Made by a program: the position numbers and the translations under genes | Assembly (NCBI GenBank): GCA_905221605.1 | Contig: CAJNDS010002420.1 | Span: 158,920-222,919 of the forward strand | Direction of reading: 5' to 3' | DNA from: Symbiodinium natans | Lineage: Eukaryota; Sar; Dinophyceae; Suessiales; Symbiodiniaceae | Length of the DNA stretch: 64,000 bases | The notes under the pieces: model-generated | Seen by the model: only the letters and a program-made list of their open reading frames with translations | Database searches by the model: none | Told to the model about the DNA's origin: nothing | Part shown: in pieces, positions 21,679 to 32,689 of the stretch | How the letters are laid out: every line of letters starts with the position of its first letter | Position numbering within the stretch: position 1 is the first letter of the stretch

Positions 21679-22596
21679 TATTTGCATGGCTTGAGCTACG
21701 CCTGCAGGCCTGCAGATGTTGGGCGCAGGCCTCCCCTTAGCAGCAATGTGGAGATCATAACCCATCAGGCAGATCCGGAAGGCCCCCAGCAAGCACTTTA
21801 GCTCATGGTCTTGCTGTCATGTGCCCGACGCTGGCACGTTGGCCTCAAGGGCTCCGCAAACACCTCCGTAAAATCCAGATCAAGGATCCCAGAGCACGTG
21901 CCTCTTAAGCTGGGCCAACGCCCAATTCATTCCATGCACGCCATGCCTGATACCAGGCAACGCAGGCACAATGCCTGGGTCCCGCCAGATTCGGGGACGT
22001 GTGCTCCACACAGCTAGCCCCACACCTGGCCAGTGGTGCGCGAGCTGCCAGCACCGTCACAAGTGCGACAGCGGCGTCCAGGCAGCTCGTGGGTAGGGCA
22101 ATCGTGCAACGAGCGAACCACCGGAAGATGAACACCCGAACTCCAAGCGAGATGCTAACAGCTTGGGGGCACGCGATGGATGGCAATGTTAAACCCCCCT
22201 ACCCCTAAGTATGATACAGCTAGAAAGGGAGTGCTAAATATAGGGGGCAGAGGGGGTTTACTAGCAGGGGAAAGTGATTTATCTAGTCCCTCGGCTGAAC
22301 GGCAGACATGGAGGTAAAGCCAAAGAAGCTGCAGGTCCCAGACTGCTGACCCCAAAGCCCCGTGTAGACTTCAACCCACGAAAACTCCCACTCTCTGTCG
22401 TGTGGGCTCGTAGGCTCCCCTAGAATACGGAAGTGCAAGCTTTGGGATTTTGGGTTTAGAGTTTAGGGTTAGGCTCTGGGCGAGCAAAGGGGATCACTAA
22501 CAGGTTGGTTGTTGCAGACAGGGCGGCAGTCTTGGCCCGCGTGAAGGAAGCCAGGCGCGTGATCAGCTCTTCGTAGTGTGCCAGGCCTTAAGGCTT
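21679..22596 (+). repeat. 908-bp tandem duplication, copy 2
   Basis: About 918 bp. It differs from copy 1 by scattered substitutions and by insertions near 22,415 (TAGGCTC region) and 22,483-22,495 (extra CGAGCAAAGGGG). Copy 2 ends at CCTTAAGGCT, where copy 1 continues into copy 2. Confidence 0.95.
21905..22186 (-). CDS. Possible membrane-anchor ORF (93 codons), family copy 3
   Basis: Same predicted protein as 20,997-21,278, because it lies in the second copy of the 908-bp tandem repeat. Its intactness reflects recent duplication and is not independent evidence of function. Confidence 0.2.
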   Translation of the reverse strand: MPSIACPQAVSISLGVRVFIFRWFARCTIALPTSCLDAAVALVTVLAARAPLARCGASCVEHTSPNLAGPRHCACVAWYQAWRAWNELGVGPA

Positions 22597-22847
22597 CGGG
22601 TTGCGTGCGCGTAGTCTTCCGGAGCCGGAAAACCTTGCAGCTTTGGGCAACTGTCAGGGCTGAGAATTTTGGTACCATGGTGTAGAGGTGACCAGGGGCC
22701 TGTTGGCGGGCTCCGAGGGACTAAGGGCCTGTAGTGGTTGTAAGACTTCGCCTTAACGTCGCAGCCCGCCAGTCATGGAGCAGATTCTTGCTGCTCAAGC
22801 AATGTGTACCTCGTTTTCAAACACTATGCCATGATGCGCCCAACCGG
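22597..22847. other. Unique spacer
   Basis: No repeat or gene recognised between the tandem duplication and the octamer array. Confidence 0.6.
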
Positions 22848-23158
22848 CCCTAAACCCTAAACCCTAAGCCCCCTGAACCCTAAACCCTAAACCCTAAACC
22901 CTAAACCCCTAAACCCCTAAACCCCTAAGCCCCTAAACCCCTAAACCCCTAAACCCCTAAACCCCTAAACCCCCAAACCCCTAAACCCCTAAACCCCTAA
23001 GCCCCTAAACCCCTAAACCCCTAAACCCCTACACCCCTAAACCCCTACACCCCTAAACCCCTAAACCCCTAAACCCCTAAACCCCTAAACCCCTAAACCC
23101 CCAAACCCCTAAACCCCTAAACCCCTAAACCCCTAAACCCCAAACCCCAAAACCCCAA
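22848..23158 (-). repeat. Long CCCCTAAA octamer array
   Basis: A few CCCTAAA heptamers followed by about 30 CCCCTAAA octamers with rare CCCCTAAG, CCCCTACA and CCCCCAAA units. It is the longest single-variant array in the window and differs from the heptamer used elsewhere. Confidence 0.95.
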
Positions 23159-24016
23159 ACGAGGGAAGGCTTCCGTCTGTCCCGAGCCCCTTGAGCCTTA
23201 CCTTCTCGGGGCCCCCGCACCACTGCATGCAGTAGAAGCAGGCTGCGAAGGCCACGACATCGTCGGGCTTGACCACCTCTCACTCATGGGTTTCCCTACT
23301 ACCCCCTACGCCCCCCTTATACTACCCTTCCTAGGTTCCACCCCCCCCCCCCCCATAATTGAGGTGTTTGAAGGGGGGAACCAGGGGGGGTAGTTCCGTT
23401 CATGGTTGGGATAGGACTAGAAAACCAAGAAAACGATTCCTTGTTGAGTTTAAGTACCCTTAAGAATGTAACATGTTACACCCACTATGACGAAGAACTA
23501 TCAAGTGAGGTAGCATGGAGAGGGAATGGGTTTCCGAACACAATTTCAGAACCAATCAAGCTAGCTTTTTTGCATGGCCTCTGCCTCCAAGAGCCTAACG
23601 AATGCCCCCTTTGAGGGGTTCTGGCAACCGAAATATTTGAGTCTCTGGAAGTATAGAGTAATGACACATATACACCCCAAACCCAAAGCCCTATCGCTCT
23701 TTTCCTCGCAGTTGACACTGCCCAGGGAAAGAGTTGGTTGTGAGGGTTCGGGAGTATGGCTTAGTCGCTTAAGGTGCAGCGTTTCGGGTACCTTATCCTA
23801 AGCCTTAAGGCCGAAACTCTGAACTCCTACACCCTGAACTCCTACACCCTAGAACCCTGAACCCCGAAACCCTTAAACCCTAAATCCTAAACCCTAAACC
23901 CTCACGCCCTGAGACCTGAATCCTCTAGCACTGGAGTCACGGGAGCTTCACCCCAACGGCGCCGCCTTGTCGAGTACGGTGATGACCTTTGACCAGTCCA
24001 AGTGGCACCTGAACCA
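23159..24016. other. Unique DNA with a C/G-run fold-back
   Basis: 23,288-23,395 contains a C run of about 16 and an inverted G-rich arm (ACTACCCCCTACGCCCCCC ... GGGGGGGTAGT), possibly an eroded family F-like element. A CCCTAAA-sense block is at 23,810-23,905. Short ORFs at 23,402-23,801 are unrecognised. Confidence 0.55.
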
Positions 24017-24368
24017 GGGTTTAGGGTTTAGGGTTTAGGGTTTAGGGTTTAGGGCCTCGGGACAGTAGGCTTCCAGCGTTATTGCTCGGCCCAGGGGCCT
24101 TTGTAGGAATGATCACGGGGATCGAGCCCTAAACCGTAAACCCTAAACCCTAAACCCTAAACCCTAAACCCTAAACCCTGAGCCTATAAAATTCCTGTGA
24201 AGGCCATAAAGAAGCCGGCAAACCCTAACAACAATACACCCTGTCAGGAACTGGCTTAGGGCTCAGGGACTAGGGTTTTCGGGTTTCGGGTTTAGGGTTT
24301 GGGGTTTGGGGTTTTCGGTTTGGGGGTTCAGGGTTTAGGGTTCAGGTTTCAGGGTTGAAACCGCAGGT
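24017..24368. other. Alternating telomere-like blocks
   Basis: TTTAGGG-sense at 24,017-24,052, CCCTAAA-sense at 24,126-24,180, then TTTAGGG/TTTGGGG-sense at 24,255-24,358. Pieces of 70-75 bp separate them. Confidence 0.85.
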
Positions 24369-24530
24369 ACAGGACCCCCTGTCCCCTTTTGCGAGGAACC
24401 CTCGCAAGGGACCTCTTTAGGGGTTCTTTAGCGGCTACTTAGGTATCCGGACCATATTAATAAGGTATACATAGGTGTTGTATAGGGGAATAAGATATAA
24501 GGGTCCATTCTAGGGATCCCTCCTTATGCC
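24369..24530. mobile_element. Element family J (copy J1)
   Basis: Contains GGGGTTCTTTAGCGGCTACT and AGGTATCCGGACCATATTAA, matching the reverse complement of 34,700-34,830. About 160 bp, non-coding; ends not sharply defined. Confidence 0.55.
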
Positions 24531-24576
24531 CCTTAAGTGTATGGGGCTCAGGCTTGGGGGTTTAGGGGTTCTGCGG

Positions 24577-24642
24577 GTTAGGGTTTAGGGTTTAGGGTTT
24601 AGGGTTTAGGGTTTAGGGTTTAGGGTTTAGGGTTTAGGGCTT
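24577..24642 (+). repeat. Clean telomere-like block
   Basis: Nine TTTAGGG units in a row. Confidence 0.95.
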
Positions 24643-24763
24643 AGGTCCCCAAACCCAGCAAGCCCTATGCCTTAGCACAGCGTATCTCTTGGCCCCGCAC
24701 GCGTGGTGCGCTGGCCAGCTGTAGTTGAAGACCTGGGGTGGTCCCGGATATCAAACTAAGGGG

Positions 24764-24876
24764 TTTAGGGTTGAGGGTTTAGGAGGTTTAGGAGGTTTAG
24801 GAGGTTTAGGAGGTTTAGGAGGTTTAGGAGGTCTAGGAGGTCTAGGAGGTCTAGGAGGTCTAGGAGGTTTAGGGTT
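24764..24876 (+). repeat. TTTAGGAGG nonamer array
   Basis: TTTAGGAGG repeated six times, then TCTAGGAGG four times, bracketed by TTTAGGG. Two successive variant expansions are visible. Confidence 0.95.
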
Positions 24877-24972
24877 TTAAGGGCCAAGGCCAAGGGCTTA
24901 GGGTGGTTTAGGGCTCTGCGCTCTGCATGCCTGCGGCGGCGGAATACACTTCAGCGCAACCCCTGTACCGCC

Positions 24973-25067
24973 AAACCCTAAACCCTAAACCCTAAACCCT
25001 AAACCCTAAACCCTAAACCCTGAACCCTGAACCCTGAACCCTAAACCCTGAACCCTAAACCCTAACC
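24973..25067 (-). repeat. Telomere-like block
   Basis: Six clean CCCTAAA units then CCCTGAA variants. Confidence 0.95.
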
Positions 25068-25189
25068 CTAATAGCCTGTCGACCCGTCGACAGGCTTGCT
25101 GACAAGCAAACATCCTAAACCCTGCATGCAAGACCCGAATTCTGAAACGATAAGACCAAAACCAGGATTCCCGCGAGCATGTTCTAATA

Positions 25190-25275
25190 AAAAATAAAAT
25201 AAATACATAAATAAATAAATAAAAATATATATATGTATATACACATATATATATATATGTACATATATATATATA
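25190..25275. repeat. A/T microsatellite
   Basis: (AAATA)n passing into (AT)n with GTATATAC and GTACATAT interruptions; partly palindromic. Confidence 0.9.
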
Positions 25276-25466
25276 TGCGCTATGATATTTCTACTAGCTC
25301 TGTTTACTCTTAAGGGGCAGCCACAGGATCCGAGCACAGCAGCATCCCAACTCCGCCAGGTGACGTCGAAGCCGGCGTCCGTCGCGCTTGGGGTGAGGCA
25401 GGGCACCAAGGCAAAGGAATGCGAGTCCCCGATGAGCCAGATGGCTCCTGAGGCTAGTAGATGAAG

Positions 25467-25515
25467 GTTTAGGGTTTAGGGTTTAGGGTTTAGGGTTTAG
25501 GGTTTAGGGTTCAGG
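25467..25515 (+). repeat. Telomere-like block
   Basis: Seven TTTAGGG units. Confidence 0.95.
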
Positions 25516-25618
25516 AAAAACCCCAATGGCCTTGGAAGACCATCCGCCATCCCCCAGTCTGCAGAAATGCAGGGCTCTAAGGCCGGGGGGTCCTCTAAAA
25601 CATGTCTTTACCACTTCC

Positions 25619-25719
25619 TAGGGTTTAGGGTTTAGGGTTTAGGGTTTAGGGCTTAGGGGATTAGAGTACTATAGGGTATATGACCCCATTCTTGAGGGTT
25701 CAGGTGGTCCCCAAGGTCC
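25619..25719. mobile_element. Telomere-like block joined to half of a family G element
   Basis: TTTAGGG units (25,619-25,655) lead into ACTATAGGGTATATGACCCC and GGTGGTCCCCAAGGTCC, the right half of family G. The left half seen in the complete copy at 15,305 is absent. Confidence 0.6.
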
Positions 25720-25793
25720 AAGAACCCACGTCCCAAACCCTCCCGAAGCCCGTAAGGCCCTGCCCCAAAAAAGGAAGGGATGAACATCACGTA

Positions 25794-26022
25794 GGGTTTA
25801 GGGTTTAGGGTTTAGGGTTTAGGGTTTAGGGTTTAGGGTTTAGGGTTTAGGGTTAGGGTTTAGGGTTTAGGGTTTAGGGTTTAGGGTTTAGGGGGTTTAG
25901 GGTTTAGGGTTTAGGGTTTAGGGTTTAGGGTTTAGGGTTTAGGGTTTAGGGTTTAGGGTTTAGGGTTTAGGGTTTAGGGTTTAGGGTTTAGGGTTTAGGG
26001 TTTAGGGTTTAGGGTTTAGGGT
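25794..26022 (+). repeat. Longest telomere-like array in the window
   Basis: About 32 TTTAGGG units over 229 bp with only two irregular units. It sits internally, between unique sequences on both sides, so it is not a chromosome end in this assembly. Confidence 0.97.
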
Positions 26023-26074
26023 ATAATATAAAACAACAACAAAGATCGTGGAAGGCGCAACGCTATCAACAAAA

Positions 26075-26437
26075 CTCAACCCTGAACCCTCAACCCTGAC
26101 CCCCCGAAACCTGGAATATCAAAAGAACTAAACCATCCCAACCTAGACCCTGAGTCCTTAACCCTAAACCCTAAACCCTAAACCCCAAACCAGCTAGAAG
26201 CCTCGACTATCTGTCTGAGACTTCCTGCTGCCTGGCGGCGTCTCGAAGCTTCGTGCGCCGGTGTGAGACACCGGCTGAGGATCTCCTCTCACTTTAGGGT
26301 TTAGGGTTTAGGGTTTAGGGTTAGGGTTTAGGGTTTAGGGTTTCAGCCCAGGGTCGTAAGGCCGTGGTTTAGGGGTTATTTTGGGTTTTAAGGTCATGGT
26401 TTAGGGCTTCTACATGCTGAGTCCAGCAGGGGACTAC
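26075..26437. other. Telomere-block mosaic
   Basis: Degenerate CCCTAAA-sense words at 26,075-26,195 and a TTTAGGG-sense block at 26,293-26,342; nothing else recognised. Confidence 0.7.
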
Positions 26438-26499
26438 TTCCAGGCATAGGTGCAGTATCCTAAACCCTAAACCCTTCCAGGCATAGGTGCAGTATCCTA
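26438..26499. repeat. 25-bp direct repeat around a 12-bp telomere-like insert
   Basis: TTCCAGGCATAGGTGCAGTA(TCCTA) at 26,438-26,462 is repeated exactly at 26,475-26,499. The 12 bp between them are AACCCTAAACCC. The arrangement looks like a target duplication around a tiny telomere-repeat insertion. Confidence 0.9.
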
Positions 26500-26502
26500 A
26501 CT

Positions 26503-26647
26503 TAAACCCTAAACCCTAAACCCTAAACCCCAAACCCTAAACCCTAAACCCTAAACCCTAAACCCTAAACCTTGTAAACCCTAAACCTTATAAACCCTAA
26601 ACCCTAAACCCTAAACCCTAAACCCTAATTAACCCTAAACCCTAACC
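26503..26647 (-). repeat. Telomere-like block
   Basis: CCCTAAA units with CCTTATAAA variants. Confidence 0.95.
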
Positions 26648-27470
26648 CCATGTTTTCTGCACACCGTGTCGGCCACACGACTATCACCTCAAGATGCATT
26701 ACTTTCATCACTACTTCTTCGGCCCCCTGGGAATGCGAAACGCAGCGAGGCATCATCAACATCTTCCCTACTTCTGAGGGCGACGCGCAGATGAGCCACA
26801 ATTGGAGCGCAATAAGTCTTAGACGTACCCATGAACCTCCAAGTAGCTGAGCGAAGGCCCCAGCAATGCTCTGTAACATAGAAGGGTCCCTGCTGTGGAA
26901 CCTCAGAAATTCTCGGATCTGAATCCTTTTTTTCTCTGGTGACCTTGTCGGTTGGAGAGCTGGTGTGGCGTGCACTACCGGTTTTATCCCAGTCAATACA
27001 GGTGGGACTGCAACAGCGAGTGACTCAAGGTGCTCAAAACCTCCAGGAGCAGTGGCGGCTGCTCGACCCTTCAACCCTTTGAAATTCATATAAACTCATC
27101 CCTTTTCAAAGCATATAAGGCCAGAGCCCCCCCCCCCCCCAGCTAAAGACGGGGATCCTTTTGTTGAGGGTGGGGGGGGGGGGGTGGGGTAGGGCACACT
27201 AATCAGCAGACCACATTACCAAGCAGCCCTGCCCCACTCTGCGCAAACTCGAAGACCCAACTCCTGCACCCTTTCATTCTTAGTCTCCACCCCTGATGAT
27301 CGGAGACTCCTCCCTCGCCACGCCCAACACAACCTGATGTTAGCGCTTCGGGAAAGTAAGGGAAAGTAAGAGCATGCGACAATGGCTCAGACCTCCCCCC
27401 CCCTCCTCCTTCTCCCAACACTCGTCTTGGCCTTTCGACTCAACCCACGCGTCGCACCCCATGGGGAAGC
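26648..27470. other. Unique DNA with element fragments
   Basis: The right end of a family C element (26,824-26,846, ACCCATGAACCTCCAAGTAG) and a module shared with 35.6-35.8 kb (27,080-27,195). A 154-codon minus-strand ORF (26,625-27,089) overlaps the family C fragment and a telomere block, so I regard it as chance. Confidence 0.55.
27080..27195. repeat. Module shared with 35,640-35,815
   Basis: TTCATATAAACTCATCCC, a C run, GCTAAAGACGGGGATC and a G run occur in the same order as at 35.64-35.82 kb. This suggests a copied unit that includes part of the 46-bp minisatellite found there. Confidence 0.6.
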
Positions 27471-27673
27471 CTTAAACCCTCACCCTCAACCCTCAACCCA
27501 ACACTCTAAACCCTAAACCCTAAACCCTGAACCCTGAAACCCCTCTAAACCCTAAACCCTAAATAATTAACCCTGAAGAGCTGAGCGCAACCTCCCAGCC
27601 CCGCGGATTCCTCCTCGGTCATGTGTGCGCCCAAGCAGTTCTCGCGCCCCCATCGTACCTGGAGACTGAGTTT

Positions 27674-27760
27674 GTTTAGGGTTTAGGGTTTGGGGTTTGG
27701 GGTTTGGGGTTTAGGGTTTCGGGTTTGGGGTTTGGGGTTTGGGGTTTGGGGTTTAGGGTT
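27674..27760 (+). repeat. TTTGGGG-variant telomere-like array
   Basis: TTTAGGG units interrupted by two runs of TTTGGGG. Confidence 0.9.
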
Positions 27761-28404
27761 TGACTGCACCGAAGCAAGAAGTTCGCACAAGCGCAGCAAC
27801 GAATGACAGAGCTGGGCCCTAAACCCTAAACCCTGGGCACAGCAGGCTGGAAGTCAGCATCGCTCAAGGGCGTGCCTGCCAGAAATGTTGATGACAAGGT
27901 TTAGGGTTTAGGGGTTTAAACCCTGAAGGGTTTGGAGTTTATAGGCTTCCTAAACCCTAAACCCTAAACCCTAAACCCTAAACCCTAAACCCTAAACCCT
28001 AAACCCTAAACCCCGAGAACCCACAAGCGAAATTTCTGAACAGCCCGAAAACACCCCAGGTGCACCGTATCACCGGGCCTTCAAAGCAGCTTGGAGGCCT
28101 GAAAGAAGCTTTCAGCTCAGTTCATGGGTTTAGGGTTTAGGGTTTAGGGTTTAGGGTCTAGGGTCTAGGCCAGGTTTCGGGGTTAGGGGTTAGGGGGCTT
28201 TTGGGGGGCTTCCGCGTTTAGGGTTTGGGGTTTCGGTCTTCGACCCTAAACCCTAAACCGGCTTGGGGTTCAGGCTTAGGGGTTCAGGGGTTTGGGGTTA
28301 GGGGGTTTAGGGTTTAGGCTCAGGAGTTTCTGTCTGGATACAAAAACCGCAAGTATTGCGGACCTCATAGATTTCTGGTCTCGGGGGGTGTTTAGGGTTT
28401 AGGG
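27761..28404. other. Alternating telomere-like blocks
   Basis: CCCTAAA-sense at 27,816-27,833 and 27,951-28,013; TTTAGGG-sense at 27,900-27,916, 28,127-28,168 and 28,216-28,325 (degenerate). No gene recognised. Confidence 0.8.
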
Positions 28405-28505
28405 TTGGGATGTTCCCCCTTATACTAACAGTCCTTAAAAGGGAATAAAATAGGGGGTACGATAATCCCCATTAAGCACTGTTAGCATAAGGGGGAACAT
28501 CCCAA
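28405..28505. mobile_element. Family A MITE (copy A3, near-perfect)
   Basis: Outer ends TTGGGATGTTCCCCCTTATA and TAAGGGGGAACATCCCAA are perfect inverted repeats, followed inside by CTAACAGTCCTTAA against CACTGTTAG. Good consensus copy of about 101 bp. Confidence 0.9.
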
Positions 28506-28625
28506 GTGCAGGGTGCAGGGTTTAGGGTTTGAGAGCGAGGCACTATGGGGCCTCTGTTGTTTTGGTGTTGCTGTTGCTTGGCTCTCCTTTGTGCTGCACA
28601 TCTATTCTTGGATGCTGGGCATCCT

Positions 28626-28745
28626 AGTTATCATGTACTTATAACCCACTTAGAAGCCCCTTAGGTGCCCTCATAAGATGGTTATGTAAGTACATTTCTA
28701 GGTACAGCTAGAATGGGTTCATAGATACCATGAACCTTCAAGCAG
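28626..28745. mobile_element. Fold-back element, family C (copy C2)
   Basis: ATGTACTTATAACCCACTTA on the left and ACCATGAACCTTCAAGCAG on the right; inner TTATGTAAGTAC pairs with the left arm. The far left end is eroded relative to C1. Confidence 0.6.
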
Positions 28746-30340
28746 GGGGCCCCCAGGAGTGGCGTACCCCATATCCCCTTAGAAATACCCTTTAAGGCAT
28801 AACAGGGTACCTCATTCCCTCATTCCCTACTAACCAACAGCAAGTAAGAAGAAGGGGTACGTTTTATTTGTTATTCTTGCCGTTTCAGTGTCAGGTAAGG
28901 CAGCCCCCCAGAAGAAGGGAATCAGGGTACTACTGGGGGAACAAGTCCTCCCTAAACCCAAAAACCCTAAACCCTAAATTGATTCATCTTCCTCATCTTG
29001 CCAAGAATCTCCATATCACACTTGCACTGGTCCGCCAAACAGCTTTCTGAAGGAGCGTGGTAGGTCGAAACCTGGAGTGGGCATGAGTGGGTATAAAGCG
29101 TAATTACTGGAGTTCCAAGAGCTCCCAATGTGGGTCGTGCAAGGGTGGGGGGTTCCATTGGCGTCTATGTAGCAAACGACAGCAGATTGCTTTAAAATTC
29201 TGCCGGCGCGTGCCTGCGTGACAAGAGTCGCGCGACAGACAAAGTGGACAGCGGAAACTTCAGTTTTGTGCAGGCACCTTGTTCAGGTGAAGATGACGTC
29301 ATTCTAAGGTCCACCTACCACACTCTATTCGTGGCATTGAGTGTCAATCTTTGCATGTGGCCAGCTTGGCATAGGCGTGACCCCTACAAACTGCCATGGC
29401 CCAGTGCGGCAAGCCACCAGATTTGCAGGGCATCTTCTCTAAAGTCTCTAAAGCCCCTGACAGGCCCTCTCATCAACAACAAGCTCTTTGCATGCCATAG
29501 GACAAGCAACATAGCAACCACGATGTAAGCCATCTAGACAGCTTCCCTCGCAAGTCTAAACCCGAACTAAACCCTAAAGCCTAAAGCCTAAAGCCTAAAC
29601 CCTAAACCCTAAACCCTAAACCTCAAACCCCAAACCCTAAACCCTAAAGACGCCGAGGGGCATCGCTGGCGCAAGTGCAGCGGGAACCTGTCTGGCTAAG
29701 CTCACGTGGGCCCTGAACAAACGGGAGAGAACATCCGTGAAATCTTCAAGGTGACTCAGGGTTTAGGGTTTAATTAGGGTTTAGGGTTTAGGGTTTAGGG
29801 TTTAGGGTTTAGGGTTTAGGGGTTGAAAGATTTTTGTACACAGAATGTTGCTGTATAATCTTCGGGCGCAACAAGTTCCGTGACGAGAACAGCACGCACC
29901 AGCAGCAGAGTGCTACGAGAAACCACGGCCGCCACGCTCCGAAACAGACTGATTATGGCCAGTCCTACCTGCAAGGTCTCAAAAACTAACCCTGAACAAG
30001 GTCTGAAAAACTAAACCCTGAACCTAAACCCAAAATCCTAAATCCTATCAGAAGGAGGCGAATCTTCCGAAGTTAATCGAGGATGAAGGAAGCAGCGATC
30101 TTGCACCAATGCACCTAAGACCGCACAGCTCCAGAACTATCCGAACTCTACGGGGCTTCGGAAAACTTAGGGTTTTGGGTTTTGGGGTTAGGGTTTAGGG
30201 TTTCTGGTTCAGGGTCTAGGGTTCAGGGTGCAGGATTCTGCCTCTCAACGCGAGATGAAAAACTTCCCGCACAGCCCCAGAGCCTAAACTTCTACCCTGG
30301 TTCAGGTCCTCAACGACGAATCCCTAAACCGGCCTTTAAA
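28746..30340. other. Mosaic
   Basis: A family B-like fragment at about 28,840-28,945; a unique stretch 28,980-29,557 with ORFs of 60-94 codons and no recognisable domain; CCCTAAA-sense block 29,570-29,648; TTTAGGG-sense 29,757-29,822 and 30,170-30,232. Confidence 0.6.
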
Positions 30341-30344
30341 CCCA

Positions 30345-30510
30345 GGAAGCCCTTTAAAGCCCTGCGCCCCTATAAACTAATCCCCTAGAAACCCCTAGAA
30401 GCCCTCTAAATCCTATCCGCAAGCATACGGTCTACTGGACCCAAGAGTAACCTGCGAATTAAACGGCTTGGTTTAAAAGGGGTGATAAGGGAACCTAAGC
30501 CCTAAACAAA
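30345..30510. mobile_element. Segment related to 17,640-17,815
   Basis: Shares AAATCCTATCC-CAAGCATACGG and GACCCAAGAGTAACCTG in the same order, followed by a TTTAAAGGGG arm. Probably a diverged family B-type element. Confidence 0.55.
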
Positions 30511-30540
30511 GGGGGATAAGGGCCAATTCTGTGTCCTACT

Positions 30541-30625
30541 CTAAACCCTAAACCCCCTAAACCCCCTAAACCCCCTAAACCCCCTAAACCCCCTAAACCC
30601 CCTAAACCCCCTAAACCCTAAACCC
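30541..30625 (-). repeat. CCCCCTAAA nonamer array
   Basis: Eight tandem CCCCCTAAA units with CCCTAAA at the edges; a third length class of telomere-like unit. Confidence 0.95.
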
Positions 30626-32410
30626 AAAACCCTGAACCCTAAACCCTAACCCTAAACTCTAAACTCAAACCCTAACCCCCAAACCATACACAAACCCTAA
30701 ACCCGAATCCCAACCGAGTCCCCATGATCACCCTGAATGCTGGGAAGGTGGCACGACGTCTGGGGCGCCAAGATCGGCGGCGGGTCTTGGCCGGGTTTAG
30801 GGTTTAGGTAGGGTTCAGGATTTGGGGCTTAGGTTGCACGCAAGATGCGCCCGGAGGCTTGGGAGCACTTTAGGGTCTTGTTTCTTTTGCGTGCGGTGCT
30901 TGTTTATTGTGAGGTTACATGGTGGAAGCCTTGCAAATGGAACCCCACAAGGTTCGAGATTTTAGGGAAGTGACTACCCAGAGTTTGGGCGGAAGGAGGA
31001 TGAAGTCCCTAAACCTAAATCCTAAACCCTAAACCCTACACCCTAACCCCTAAACCCTAAACCTGCAGGTCTTGGTATCAAGGTGCTAGGGGCTTTGGGG
31101 GAGGCCAAGGGGTGTGGGACCTGTCAGGGCCCGTGTGTCCTGAACTTTGCGTCTTAGAGGGAGTTTTGGAGGGTTCGGGGTTTAGGGGCTATGGGGTATA
31201 TAAGGTGCATAAGGGTTTATAGGGTTTATGGATAGTGTGCTTGCGATTGGGTCACTAAGAAAAACATGGCCGCAAGTCGGTGAAACCATGGCGCAATGGT
31301 GGCTCACGAGAGACCCTCGGCAAAACAAGAAGCACCATTCCACCAAGCCAAGATACCGGGACTGAACTCAAACCGCCCCAAACCCTAAACCCCAAACCCT
31401 AAACCCAACCTATACAACCCATAAACCCTAAACCCGAATAAACCGTAACCTTCAGACCAGAAGTTCAACTGATTCCTCGACCTCTACACTCGAAATTCGA
31501 CCTTCAACCCCCCAGAACGTCTACATCTAGACCCTGAACCCTGAACCCTGAACCCTGAACCCTAAACCCTAAACCCTAACCCTAAACCCTAAACTCAAAT
31601 GAACCCTGAATCCAGAAAAAGCCGTCCGGACCTCCCTTCGCACTCTCTTCGTTCATTCAAGTCACTGACCTTCACCTGCCATTGAAGGACCCTAAACCCT
31701 AAACCCTAAACCCTAATAAACCCTAAACCCGAAACCCTAAACCCTATAACACCATAACCCCTAAACCCTAAAAGGGGCCTTAACAATTCGAATAGGGCTT
31801 TGGGGGGGGGGCGGGGGGGGGCGGGGGGGGAGGGGTTATTACAGAAACATTAGAAAGGGGCCAGAAGGGAATACTACTAGTAAATAATAAGTGTGCTTGC
31901 CGGGCTAGGGGCTCAGGGTTTACTGGTCTGGTGTTTCGCTGATGCGCCGCAAGCAGGCTGGTGATTCAATATGACCATATAGAAAGAAAACGAAAAGGTG
32001 ACGTCTGTACTCTAGAACACACTCTGAGCAACAACAAGACAATGAGATCAATAGTGACAAGGATGATGAATCGAAACCCTAAACCCTAAACCCTGAACCC
32101 TTAACCCCAAACCCCAAGCCCTAAACCCTAAACCCTGAACCCTAAACCCTAAACCTCTCCGGCGCATGCCAATGACCAATGACACTGGAGGCACCTCAGG
32201 GTTGACTCGGACCTCGCTCCTGTGCTGGAGATGCGCGTTGTCATGGTAGACGTTGTACCTGGTGCGGTCAGGCTGTCAAGGGGTTCAGGGTTGAGGTTTA
32301 GGGTTTAGGGTTTAGGGTTTGGGGCTTAGGGTTTAGGGTTTACGGTTTAGGGTTTAGGGCACACTGAACTTGGGCCCCTCCCTGCGGTCCATATTGTTTG
32401 TTGTTGGGAG
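30626..32410. other. Telomere-block mosaic
   Basis: CCCTAAA-sense blocks at 31,010-31,065, 31,380-31,430, 31,530-31,600 (CCCTGAA expansion), 31,690-31,770 and 32,070-32,155; TTTAGGG-sense at 32,285-32,361. A G-run and K-like segment is at 31,784-31,892. No gene recognised. Confidence 0.7.
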
Positions 32411-32510
32411 TTGGGATGTTCACCCTTATACTAGCAGTCCTTGTAGGCATTGTCATTAGGGGTACTATAATCCCGATTAAGGACTGTTAGTCTTGGGGGG
32501 GACATCCCAA
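32411..32510. mobile_element. Family A MITE (copy A4)
   Basis: TTGGGATGTTCACCCTTATA ... GGACTGTTAGTCTTGG and GACATCCCAA; 100 bp, outer and inner arms preserved. Confidence 0.85.
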
Positions 32511-32689
32511 CCTAAACCCTCTAAACCTTAAACAACCTAAGCCCTAAACCCTAAACCATCCCAAGTTGGGAGGCAGGGGCACGTGAGGCCGAAGACCACC
32601 ACGAAGAGGAAGAAGACGTAGAGGAGTTGGACTCGGCGTCGGCCAGAGGCTCATGTCAGTTTTTAGGGAAAAGGCTTTGGGGGTGGTTC

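Noticed and set aside
25794-26022. A true chromosome end
   Set aside because: The array is internal with unique sequence on both sides, and similar blocks of both senses occur throughout. I cannot exclude an assembly join.
26625-27089. 154-codon minus-strand ORF
   Set aside because: It overlaps a MITE end and a telomere-like block at its C-terminal side; no family resemblance.
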